This document shows positions 23,841-36,000 of a DNA stretch of 45,775 bases, piece after piece. The notes beneath the pieces were generated by a model. It saw only the letters and a list, made by a program, of their open reading frames with translations, was not told where the DNA came from and did no database searches. Origin of the DNA: Cruorifilaria tuberocauda. Its lineage: Eukaryota > Nematoda > Chromadorea > Rhabditida > Onchocercidae. The translations under genes were made by a program, and so were the position numbers. The stretch is taken from assembly GCA_013365365.1 (NCBI GenBank), contig JABVXU010000438.1, forward strand, positions 1 through 45,775, in the 5' to 3' direction. Position 1 is the stretch's first letter; the number at the start of each line of letters is the position of its first letter.

Positions 23841-26560
23841 CTGCAAAAAAAGAAAAAAAGACTAGCAATTGGTTAGATAAAAAGTTAGTATATATATATT
23901 TGGAAAATTTTCTCGAAAAAGAAATTTTTTGGGAAAAACAGCAATAAATTTTCAATTTTCCATCAGCGAGCTAAAAACGAAATTATTTTTCATTTCATCA
24001 TGAAAACGGCTTTTTAATGGTTACAGTTATGTTTGATGATGATTATGGATAAATATTTCTTTCGCACTCTTCGTCTAATTAATGACTTACTTTATTTTCA
24101 GTACTCTTGAATGGATCAAACACTAAACAATGCTCATTTTATTAAGTTACATTTTCTTCTATTCCTACTGCACGAAATTTTTTCAATCCAAATAGGATAG
24201 CTGTGAAACTTGAAAAGAATGCTGGATATTGAACTGTGCGACTAACGGAGGAATTTAACAAATGAAAGGATCGCAAAAGGAACAGCGAGATAGCTAATTT
24301 TGAACCAATTCTTGTGTCAATCGAAATATTAAAAGTTCATTTAGATGAACAAGTAATAAATTTAAATGATTTAATGATTTAAATTCATAGGTATCTTACC
24401 AAACGAAGAATATTGTATCCCATGATCATAATATAGATTGTCGATACGCGGTAATGGAGCATCCTGGTACTGCGAACGAGCTCGCAGTGCGTGTTTTTTC
24501 CTCTATATTGCTATCTTTCAATTTTCCGGTTCAACCCAGTCAAAAAATTGCAAAAAATGCTCAGTGTATAATATCTGGGAAGGAAAATATGTTGTGAATT
24601 TAACTGAGAACGTATCGATGAAGTAAAGTACTCCTAGTTATTTACTTACTTATATAGTTATATTTGTATATATAATTTTTTAATTGTTTTATAGACGTCA
24701 AATGTACAGTATTCAATAACAATCTCCTATTGCATCCCAATGTATAACTCTGAAATTTATATATAAATGGTTATTTTTCGGAAGAAATGAAAAAAAGAAA
24801 TTCGCACATTCTAAAAGAGCTGTAAAGAAACAGTAAAATCACTTGGAGAAAGTTTGAAGAATAACAAATATATTTCTTGAAAATATATGTAAGTCTCATT
24901 GTAAAACTATAAAGTCATTTCATTTCATTTACTTATAATGCCATTTCCTACTCCAAAGCTAATAGTAAATGGACTTCTTTTATCCTGTAATTAATCTGTC
25001 TTGCTAATTGCATTTAGGTCCATCGTCCAAACTAACATAACGATGCAATGAATTCCTCTCCTTCAACCCAAGTTGAATTCTTCTTTCTTAGAGTATTTTC
25101 AGATTTTTCAATTCAATCGAAATAAAGATAAAATTGAACAGTTTGAAAGCTCATTAAATTGAGCAAAATAAAAAAAAAATCTATTATAAATTCTGCTGCA
25201 GTTTTATATCGTTAATATTAAAGATATGAGATTTTTGTTGAAAGCTTTTGGAAATTTTCAGATTTCTATTTATGTATATTGCTTGACCAATAAAGATTGA
25301 AGATTTCTGTATAAATTTTTAGTTATAGAGTATATTTTTTGTTACACAGAAGATGATTTTACATTTGGATGAGGTAAAAGGAGAAAGAGATAAATATTGC
25401 TTCAACTCTTCGTGTGATAAGCTTACCGTGAGAATCTCATAAAACTACTGAGAAGAAACTTCAAATTCTTATTCAGCAAGTTGCGCACATACCACAAACA
25501 AACAAGTAGTAAGGTCCGTACATGAAAATTTTTAACGGTCAAATCAGAAAACTAACTGGGATTTGGAACAAAATTCGAATTAATAAAAAAGACTCATTCC
25601 TCTTTAACTTTGTGATATTCGATGAGCTGAAGGATTATTTGCTCTTTAAATCTTATATTTAAGATATAAAGAGCAAATAATTATATTTAAGATTTAAAGA
25701 GTAAATAACTCTTTTAAAAGGACGACAGAAGTTCGAAATATATCTATGAAATGTTAATGAGAGAGATACAATCATTAAAAAATAGAATAAAGACTATAGG
25801 TTATGTTCGTTAAGTTAATCGGAAAAGATATGCCATTGAATTGAAACGCTAAAATCTTACAATTAGGAATAAAAGTAAGTTATTAACAATTCCATATAAA
25901 AGTTCAAATTCATATAAAAATTGGTAGCAACACAGCTTGGTTTCATTGCATGAAGCATATGTGTAGAAAAAAGAGATGCGAAGTGTTTTTACCTGATTTT
26001 ATTTAATTTGAAAAGTACAACAGATTTACCAAAAATTAGGAAGTTCTAAAGAGATCTCCTAAATCTTCATTTTTAAAGAAGTTTTAAATTTTAACAAGAT
26101 TTTTGGAATAAAATGCGCAAGAAATGAAACGGATGTATCAACTTTATCAGCAACAAAGTAAATGATCATCTATCAAACACTGTTAACATAACGCAAACTA
26201 ATCCACTTTATCTCCCCATATTCCGGAAGATCGGTATCGTGCTACATCTGGAAAAAAGAGCGCTGCAATATTTCACGATGACAAGTTTCATGCGTACAAA
26301 TATTTCTATTCGAAATTACCGGGAGAATTTCAGATACCGATCGGAAAAGGATCGTTTCCAAAACTAAATTTCGAAAATGACAATGAAAATTGAAGTGACG
26401 GTAGCGAAGAGGAAGTAGGAAGACAAATGACCTGAAAGTTAAGCGAGTATTACCCCGTCACAAATATCTAAAGTGGAAAACATGATAACTTGATGATTGG
26501 GAAATCGACAAAATTAACATTAAAAACGAAAAGCAAAGTGATAAGCAGGGAAGCTTAATG
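23841..26560 (-). other. Probable first intron or upstream region of the Notch ligand
   Basis: AT-rich sequence without a domain-bearing exon. It contains the alternative short start exon at 24400-24429 and a long AT-rich hairpin at 25634-25681. A second, related 3' arm of the hairpin lies at 25688-25709. Confidence 0.4.
25634..25709. repeat. AT-rich hairpin with duplicated 3' arm
   Basis: ATTATTTGCTCTTT at 25634-25647 is perfectly complementary to 25668-25681. The pairing continues inward with one mismatch to about 22 of 23 base pairs and a very small loop. A second copy of the 3' arm (25688-25709) also matches the 5' arm at about 20 of 22 positions, so two mutually exclusive hairpins are possible. 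Confidence 0.75.
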
Positions 26561-26668
26561 AAGAGAAATGTGAAATGGAAGAGGATAAGTAAAGTAAATA
26601 CGCCATCCTAAGAGGAGAGCATACAGGATAGTGTGGTGGCATAATGTGATGCCCCACGCGATACGTAC

Positions 26669-26788
26669 TTGCCCATCTCCAGGATCGTTCGCCAATAACA
26701 GATTGGCGCCACGCCTTCGGTAGCTATCGACCGCCTCTATGCAGGAAATATAAACGTAGAGGAGGCGGTGGAGGGAGAAGGTGTTCAT
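26669..26788 (-). CDS. Candidate first exon (signal peptide) of the Notch ligand
   Basis: On the minus strand an ATG at 26788 opens a 40-codon frame that ends at a GTACGT donor (26668-26667) in phase 0. That is the phase required by the MNNL exon at 23840. The peptide starts MNTFSLHRLLYVYISCIEA, a short but plausible signal peptide with a cleavage-like Glu-Ala end, followed by a basic and then an acidic stretch. CACAG directly before the ATG could be a trans-splice acceptor. Local GC is well above the neighbourhood. A competing start is a 10-codon exon at 24400-24429 with a better donor (GTAAGA) but too short to be a signal peptide. Joining over a 2.8-kb intron is inference. Confidence 0.35.
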
Positions 26789-26945
26789 ACTGTGTTTGCA
26801 CTCGGGGTGAACGAGAGACGGCGTTGGGAATTCTCCATCGACGCATTCTGCGCTCCCTTGACGACCTGGAATTCACTTCTTCAACTGGGAAGGGAAAGGA
26901 TTGCTCATACTGGATACTGCGGGGATGGCTACAACTTTCCAAATT

Positions 26946-26990
26946 TATCTTTCCCTTTCTCCATTTCTCTTCCTCTCCCTCTCTCTGCAC
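26946..26990 (+). repeat. Polypyrimidine tract (GA-rich on minus strand)
   Basis: About 45 bases of almost pure C/T, read as GAGA-type purine repeats on the minus strand, lie roughly 170 bases upstream of the candidate Notch-ligand start at 26788. Such tracts often lie in promoters, but no specific factor site is claimed. Confidence 0.5.
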
Positions 26991-27029
26991 ATCATAAATG
27001 ATCAAATTCTTGCGATGATCGACCAATGT

Positions 27030-30000
27030 CTATCATCAAATCCCTTCCAAAAATCACATCAAATAATACAAATCATTCAAACATTCAATTTTCCCTCAAA
27101 TGCAACTAAAAGCTTTCAAATTTATTGCAGTTTCAGGAAGAGCACAACTTAAAATGTCTGGCAGAAATGAAATCAACAGCCGTTCTAAGGAAGGATACGA
27201 GAAATGTGAAAAGATTATCATACGAAATAGATCAAACATGGATTTTGCTATCATTCCTGAAACAAGAATTTTCGTATGCTAGCAACAGATCATACAATAG
27301 AAAGATACCGATCAAAGACAAACATCGAACTAGACTTTTTAATAAAGCGAACTGAAGAGAAATTAAAGCTTCCAGAATTTAATATCCTTTGCGCTCAGTT
27401 TTGGTGACTGGGACCTAAGTTCTACATTTTCCGGAATTCAATAAATGTTTCAAAAAAGCCTCGCTTAATATAAAAGTTTTCCTCAGTTGAATTTCTCTCC
27501 TTAGCTTTTCATCTTTAGCAGGATAAGATATCATAGGAGAGGTGAGCAATAACAAAAATCGGGAAGATGAAAGAGAAGCACTCAATTTGATTAAGATCAC
27601 TTAATCAGTGATATCGGTATTTCAGTCTTTATCCGTGTCAAATTGAAGCAGATCAATGACTCATACTCATACTTCATCAGACTCTTATCTTATTTTCTCT
27701 TCTCATCATTCAAGTTTTCCGCCAGATCCATTTCTACGATATCGATGATGGCTGGCTGGCTCAGTATATCAGATGTAATGAAATGAGGACTAAGGTCGCG
27801 GTGGCTCATAAATTTGTCCCTATTCTTCTTTTCGTTAATTATCTCGTTGATTCATTTGTTTGATTTCACCGAATTTGATTGTTAATTGTTAGCCGTCTAT
27901 TAATCATTTAAATGAATCGCTTCATACTGTTTCATTTCACAGTTCTTCGGAATTAGACTTGGTAATACGAAAAACCAATTGGCATCATAATGAACAATCA
28001 GTGCTACTTATACTTGAAACTAGCTTTCCCGATTCTAACAGTTCTTTCCTCCTTTCTGTTCTAGAAGTTTGAGATGCATCGATTTTGAAATTGCGCTAAT
28101 AATTCAAAATTTCACTAAGGGAAAATTTTTGCTCTTTAAACGACATTTTGGCGCAATAGCGAAATTGCATAACTTCAAAGGGAATGCGGCAGGAAGTATC
28201 TGCTGAGCAGATTAGCACGCCATTTATACTTCACTGATAGTTCTGAAATTGCGCAGTGATATTCAAGATGAATTGTAATTAAGTTGACAGAATCGAGATG
28301 GGTGAAGTGTGACCGTGACCTGTATGGAGAGAATTTTCAAATCACATCACTCCGCTCCAGTCATTTCATTTGCTTCATGTTCAGTCTTTTCAATATTTTC
28401 CAAACAGTAATGAAGTAAGCCTTTTGAAGGTTATTTCTGCATAAAACTATCGAAAAAAAAAACGGTTAGTTTCATTGGAATATATTACCTTGTTTAATTT
28501 CTCCGATCATAATAAAATTTAGAATTCTCAATTAATCATGAGAATTGACTATTAACCTTCCTAATAGTAATAGCTAATATATACAACATCAGCATTATTT
28601 CGCTATTATTTAAATTAAATTAAAACAGGTGCTAAAATTTCGGCGTATTCTCATGTACAACTGATAACAATCTATATTCAGCAGACATACCTATACAAGT
28701 GAATTAATCATAATGGAACCAACTGCAAAATTACATAGTTAAATGAAATTAATTACATTGTGAGATTAAATTAATCATTATATAAAAAATAGAAAAAATA
28801 GAGAAATGAGTGGATATTGATATTAAAGCGTTTGGAATAAGACTCAGGCAATTTTAAAAATTTTCATTTTGTAGCCTTATGGGAATATAAAAACAAACCA
28901 TAGGATAAGGCGCTAATAATACGGTATAACAAATAAATCCTCAATTATCTCATCATTGATACTGTTTTCATCGACTTTACATATCAAAGTAATCTCTTTG
29001 ACATGTATGCTCTTTAACTTATTCCTACGTTCAAAAGTTATCTGTGAATAAAATCGGAAAAGGATGAAATTTTAATTCCTTTCTCGGATCATCATTTGAT
29101 GAAAAAAATTACTTAAAATTTGTTTCTTAATACATATTTTAAAGATTTTAAAAATTTTGAAGCATCGCTCCTAAAATTTAATCGTTAGCTTGAAAATTTT
29201 ACAATTCGTTATTCATTAAAGATATGTTGTTAAATTTACAATTATCATTTAAATTTGAAATTGGAAATTAGATTTTGTATTGAGCAGTTTAAAGGTAAAT
29301 ATCAATATCTTGATATTTAGCAAAGAATGAGAGATATAATAACGAATTGAGTTTCAATGCGAAAAATTAAGCCCGTTTGGAAATGATAAACTTCCGAAAG
29401 GAGCTAATGAAAAAAGCATCTATCAAACAGAACTGCGAGGAAAATTCATTCCGTATGAGTTAGTTTTCGCTAATTTTTTCCTCAAACAAATTGAAACCGT
29501 TTTAATTAAAGAAATCTTCTTGGCATATTAAGATCTTAAATTAAATTGAATTTATTAGATTAAAGAAAAGTTAGTGAGCAACATCTGCATGTATTACTTA
29601 TTTGTAGTAAGATTCTAATATGAAAATAAAAAATTAGTTAATAGGATAATGTTAAAGAAGAGCAACGAGCCTATATGAAACGAAGTTTTCAAAAATAAAA
29701 TAAATGTCAGTAAGTAACAAAGCGTTGAAGCAGTAAAGCTTTCTCAGGGTTGCCTTACAGAATTTTTGATCGTAGCGGATGTGATACGGTGCGTTGACAG
29801 CAGCTTACTATAATCCATCTGATTCATTCAATGCTTGTTTTTTGAATCCGTCGGGAAGATGAAAGAAGAAAACCATTGCTTGAAATATTTTAACAATAAA
29901 AATTAATTCAAATCAACAGCAAATGCAAATAGGGAACATCAAAAACCAAAGGAAATTGAAGGAATTAAATTAAAAAATTAATTAACTTATTAAAATAATA

Positions 30001-33000
30001 TTGCAATTAGCCAGCTGAGAAACAACGAAGTAATGAAAATTTTAGCTGTCTCGGGAGATTATTGCACTCTCTATGACCGATTAATTTTTTTTTGAAAAAT
30101 TTAATCTTCCTGATCCAGTAGTATACAGTTATCGTATACACTTGAATCCAATAACTGAAAATAAAATCTTGAAACATTTACAGTCAAATTCAGAATCTAA
30201 ATAAAGGCTTGATAAGTGCATTAATTTAAGGTACAGGAAAAAAGATAAATATCTTTTATATCGTTGATAAGTGAAATAAGTTATCTGATTGACTGTTGTA
30301 GTTGAAATTGAAACAAAGAACTTCAGATAGAGTGAACATAGGTATTTGAATGTGCTGTGATCGATGGACAGTTCGTCTATTCTTCTACATTGACCAAATG
30401 TTATATTTAATTAATGCTAAATGCCATTTTAATTACTCAATAGCCGCTCATTTCCATTTTTTTATTTTGATGAATTTTGCTGCTGATGTTGGAACATTTT
30501 TTTCAAGTTCTAAATTATTGCGAAGTGATTACAAAAATCTGATTACGTATCTAATGAAAATTTAGATAAAGATTTCGAAAAAAGAAATGAAGTGGTGAAA
30601 TACTTGCATTGTTTTTCCATGATAAAAGATTTAATGGAAATTTATTAAAACTGAAATGAAACTAAAAATACTGTGAAATTTATGAAAATGAAATATGTTT
30701 TTCATTGTAATCCTTTTTCAACAGTTTAAAAAAATAGCAAAAGAAATTATACCATCACACATTTGCGTGTTAGAATAATTTAAAAATGTAATTAAAGATT
30801 GATACTTAAATTAACACAGCAATTAATTTCGGGTGAAAAAACAACAAGATACATTTGGAGCAAATATTATGAGAGAGAGGAGAGAGTTTGAAAAGTGGAT
30901 GCGTAAACTGAACTAAGTGATGCAACATAGGACGATAAAGTAAGTGTGGCTTAAACAGCGATGTGGGTGGTACAGACACGTTCTTTGAAGTGATAGATTT
31001 ATGAGTTGCGATTCCACAAAATTCAATTGACTACTTGAAAGCTACTTTCAACCTAAAATATTTGAAATCTTCTACACAAACACCCAAGCAACGATCCCAT
31101 TGCCTTCCGAAATAGATCCATTAAGTTGATGCTTAATACCTTCCTAGGAACTTGAGATCACATAACCGTCTCTAACATTGCATTCACTCCTCACTCACAA
31201 TTTTTTGCTGGTTTTCTTTTTTTAAGCAATAATGAACTGAAATTAACGATGAAGAATTGTCTGCGCAATTATCACAATGAAATTATGGATAACAACGAAG
31301 AGAATCATGGCATTTCGTGGAAAACAATAATGAACAATGGATGGGTCATTGAATTTTTCTCAATCGTGATTTAATAATTCTCAAAATGCTCTGAAAATGA
31401 TATTTTCAGTTTACTCATTTATTTTTCTTGCTAATTGAAATTTAAATTTTATGTACTTCAAAAATAACATATCTCAAATTTATTTTCATTTCCTGAACAC
31501 CAGGTGTAAAAATAACTAAATCCAAGTAAGCTGAGTTTAGAGATAGAATCTTTCAGACAAATTCTATTGAAGTTCTTCAAGTGAAATTGATACGAGCATA
31601 GAATTGAGCTAAAGAGCAATTTGTGCAACCAGATACTGTCTCCAGAAGCCTTGGTTAATAATATCCTTTTCTGTCATAAAAAATTTAATAAATTGCAAGT
31701 GAAGAAAATTTCAGAAGTCCTTTATCATTTGTTTTTTATTCTGTTAAAAATGAAAACTTTTGAAACTAAGATCTTTTGAAAAACAAAATTCACTATATGT
31801 TTTTTTTTTGAGTATGGCATATCCGTAGAGTTTGTTGGGATCATGGGATTCAAAGTGAGATTGGCCAACATTGTGGCCCAATTATTTTTCAAGAAGCAAT
31901 AGACATCTCTGATGAGTCATCACCATTAAATGTCAAAGGACAGAATAAAACATTCGCTTTAATTTAACATATTCACGACTATTGAAAAATTAAAAGTTTG
32001 CTGTCCACTGAGAAAATCAACATACTCTCAGCATTGCACTCTCCGTCCAATTTGATAATGAGAAGAAATAACCATAAAAGTTTTATTTCAAATGCCGGAT
32101 TATTTTTTAAAAAGTTTAAAATTTCAAAAGATCTTTTCATTTTGATTTTAGAAAGGTTTGAAAATATGTTGAGTTCAAATATTCAATTAAATTCAATTGC
32201 ATTTCAAATAATGACAAAAGGACTTTAAAAGTTTAAGATTGAAATTATTAAAGATACTATGGAAAATGATATATCATAATAAGAAACGCCAGAAGGATGC
32301 TATGAAGGTGTATTCTTCTCAAAGGTAATAATTGAGGGCGATTGAAAAAAAGTAATTATGCCTGAAATGAGGTTGGGTGAAATGAGGGGCGGAAGACAAA
32401 TGCCAATGGAATTGCACCAGATTATATTTTCATCAATGGGCATTTCTATTCAAAATTTCCTTTTTTTGAATATGAGACGATGAAATTCAAATGCTAAAAA
32501 TAATGAATTTATCAATTGATAATTGATAAATTGATAACTGATTTATAATCAACTGCTAATGACAACTAATAAAATGATAACTATTTAAGCAATGAAGAGA
32601 TTGATAATGATTGAGAGAAAGATAAGTGACAAGTGATGATACTGAGAATTGAAAATAAACGTAGTAGCGAGAAGTAATTGAAGATTAGATTATAATTGCA
32701 GTGATAATAATATGAGAGCCAATAATCTATTGTAAGTTGTTGCAAAAAAAGAAAAAAACGAAATAAAACAGATTGAGGATTTAGGAAGAAGCATAAAGTT
32801 GAGAATTGTATTAGAGTGGAGTTTTATTCAAAAGAATAAGAGAGGAGAGAAAATTATAGAAAAAGTAAAGTAATAGCTGATTACGTCCTTCGATGCTTGA
32901 TAACAACCCTCTTCCTCTTATTTCCGTGATCAAAAAAAAGCAGTCCGATTCTAACGCACTTTCGTTCACACAAAAAAAGAAAAACATCTCTCCTTTTTAA

Positions 33001-36000
33001 AGGGAAAATTTCCGGAAAGAAGTGTGCACTGCAACGTTCATTCCCCTATTATAATCGTTTTTAACTTTTATGATTTGTTTTGAATTGATTATAAATACTG
33101 CTATTTATTTTATACGGAGTGGTTACGCGTTGCGTCGTCCTCTTTCCTCATCCAAATCTCGAAAAACCGACACCTATCAATTTCTATTAGTTACTACTTT
33201 AACCTCATTTTTTGCATGAATTCATTCCCTCAATTTAACTTAATAATCAATTTTTATCTCATCTAGATATTCTTGAAATTCTTTCCTTTATTTGGAACTT
33301 ATTTTATTCTCGCTCTTAAATTTTCATTCCTTCCTCTGAATTTTAAGTTGAGAAAAAAAACTTAGCTTTCGTACAGTGAAATTGATATTCAGATAACAAT
33401 TGCTGATGATAGACAAATGTTTCTAGGCGATTTCCTAATTTTTATAACAAAATTTGAAATAATACGAAATCGTTTCAATTTCATTTAAGAGAAACAGGAA
33501 GCAGCAAAGATTATAGATTGAAATTACACATTTTATGTATTTATAAGTTAATTAAAATCATTAACTTTAATGATATCTATGTAAAGAGCTTTCGTAAACA
33601 AGCGCATAAATCAAAGCTGAATAGCACTCAATGCCTTTCAGTGTTCAATGTAATTCCATAACTTTAGCATATCGTAGTGTACAATAATGTGTTCTCCTGC
33701 GATAATTCTTGCAAGGCGATATTCTTTTTCTTTTTTTAATTGAAAAGCCGTAGCAACCAAAGGAATAAATAATAAGATGCCTTTGGGAGTTTCTTGTGAT
33801 AATTCCAGATTTTATGTAACAAATATGACATTTTCATTGAAAATCAGTAAATGCAAAGAAGGAAGGAAAGGAACGGGAAGGACTGGAGAAGAGAAGAAGT
33901 GGATGGTTGGATGAATGGAATCCTAGGAGGAAAGGAGTTGAGATGGAATAGTAGACTGAAACAGAAAATATCAGTGCTTTTGCACGGAGGCTTGAAAAAC
34001 GATTATTTCTGTGCCTTTATAACAACTGTGCCTGAACTGTCCTTTGCGAATTTGATGGATACTACTTACAGTATTTATATACATATATATCATCTCTTCT
34101 TATTTTCATAACTAATTTAAGAGTGTACAATCGTTCATGTATTAAAACTCATTTTTCTAGCAATTCTGAGCAAGATCAACAAGACAATAGAGATACTCTG
34201 AAATGAGCCACATATTTACTCATGTATTGTAAATATCGTCGTACGATACCGAATACGATTTACCGTAGATATCCAAATTCAAAAATTCTAGCTGAATATC
34301 TTTTATTCTAGCTGAATGATTTTTATTTAATAAAAATAATTTTCTTGTTATTTTAGAAAAGAAACTCATAAAAGAAAGCTTCTTGCAACATTTCATGTAG
34401 GGAAAAACAATAAGACATCAGTCATGAGTTGTAAATAAAGATTATATCGATGATGAACTTTTTCGAAATCAAAAGACTATCAAATTCTTGACTTTCTCAT
34501 CCAAAGCCGCACTTTCGACCTTAATTTCAAAATTTTCACTTTTTGCACTCATTTCTGAAGCGACGATTTTTGAAATTGTTGAAAAACTAACAGGATGAAA
34601 CAAGCATCAGTTAGGAAGAAACTGAAGCGAAAATTTGCTTAATTGGCGAACTTGAATGCTTCTTCAAACTGTAAATGATAAATTATGCTTGTTAAAATCA
34701 CAACAAATCAGTGCATTCTATTTTATAGTAAGCCGCCTCAAATAAGTGCAGATCTGATTCACTGATTAATTGCTGAATTATTCACTAGAAATGCCTCAAG
34801 AAATTTAGGTCCAAAAGATGAAAAAAGGGACTTGCCTCGAGAATGGAGTCCAGAAAAAGAGATTTGATGGTAACGGTAGTTTTAATGCAATAGGTTTTCG
34901 AGTTAAATTTAAAATGTTTTTTTTAGTCACTGCGAATGAATTTTGCTCCAAAGTAGTCTTTTGCAATATTTTATTCAAAATTTTTTTTAAATCAAAAATT
35001 TCAAGAAATAATAGTACAGCTGTAAGATCTTGCAATTTAAAAAAATCAATTGAGATGTTATGGGTAACATTTTATTTATTCGCTTTTTTTAAAGAATCTT
35101 CAATCACTTTCATCTCTTATTTTCCTTAAAAATTTATTAAAGTTAATTCCGTCTCTTGTTGAATATTGATGAAAATATTACAATAACGCACAGCTGTATG
35201 TTTCAGATATTAATTTTCAATTCGCAAAATCTGCATAACAATAATTTCACAATGAGTGAGTAGCCTTTCAAAATATGAAATGAATGTTTTGCTATTTTCG
35301 AATAATTGCAAAAAGGAAAAAAAACCATGGTTTGTTTTCCATGGAAAATGCTGAAAATATAGCGCACATTTACATAAATAATCCGTTTTTGAATTGAAAT
35401 CGTTGCATATGGTGCCTTCTTTATTATAACTGGTAACAAATAGAATGGAAAGCATTCCAGATTTACTCAAAGAACTTGATTCACTTCCTCTTCCAGAAAT
35501 CGCCAGCTGCGCAAGAAGAAATCATTGAGCCTCCTGCTCTAAAGTTTTCCACCTGAACGAAATATGAATTGTGGTCAGTAAATAACTGACAGTATATACG
35601 GTATATAATATAGAAATGATAGTTAAAAAAATTAAATTCGGATAACGAAAACAATGAGTGAATAAGCAAAAATTAAATTTTTTGCAAAAGACAATCCAAT
35701 TTATAGTTTTACAAATTTAACTTTTCGATACAATTCTCTTCGGTTTACTCCGGAAACTTTTCTATAAAATCATCATTTAACAAGAAATAATTGTCAAAAT
35801 GAATTATTTAATGCATTAAAAATACCTGAAAGAAAATAACACGTAGATGTGAACGCTGCGCTTCAATTCGTCTATTGAAATGTGCTTAGAGTATTTTATT
35901 GAATTAACATTTATGGTACTTCCGGTATAAGTGATTTAATCAAAACTTTAATTGTTATTCCTCACATACTTTCCAATTTTTACTGATGGCATGGCTGCAC

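Noticed and set aside
24400..24429. 10-codon minus-strand start exon with a good GTAAGA donor
   Set aside because: Phase fits the MNNL exon, but ten residues cannot form a signal peptide and no second hydrophobic exon was found; kept only as an alternative.
26768..27001. 77-codon plus-strand frame over the GC-rich patch
   Set aside because: It runs into the polypyrimidine tract and has no recognisable product; the minus-strand reading explains the patch better.
33851..34111. 86-codon purine-rich plus-strand frame
   Set aside because: Lys/Arg/Glu/Gly composition comes from a GA-rich patch; no domain or splice support.
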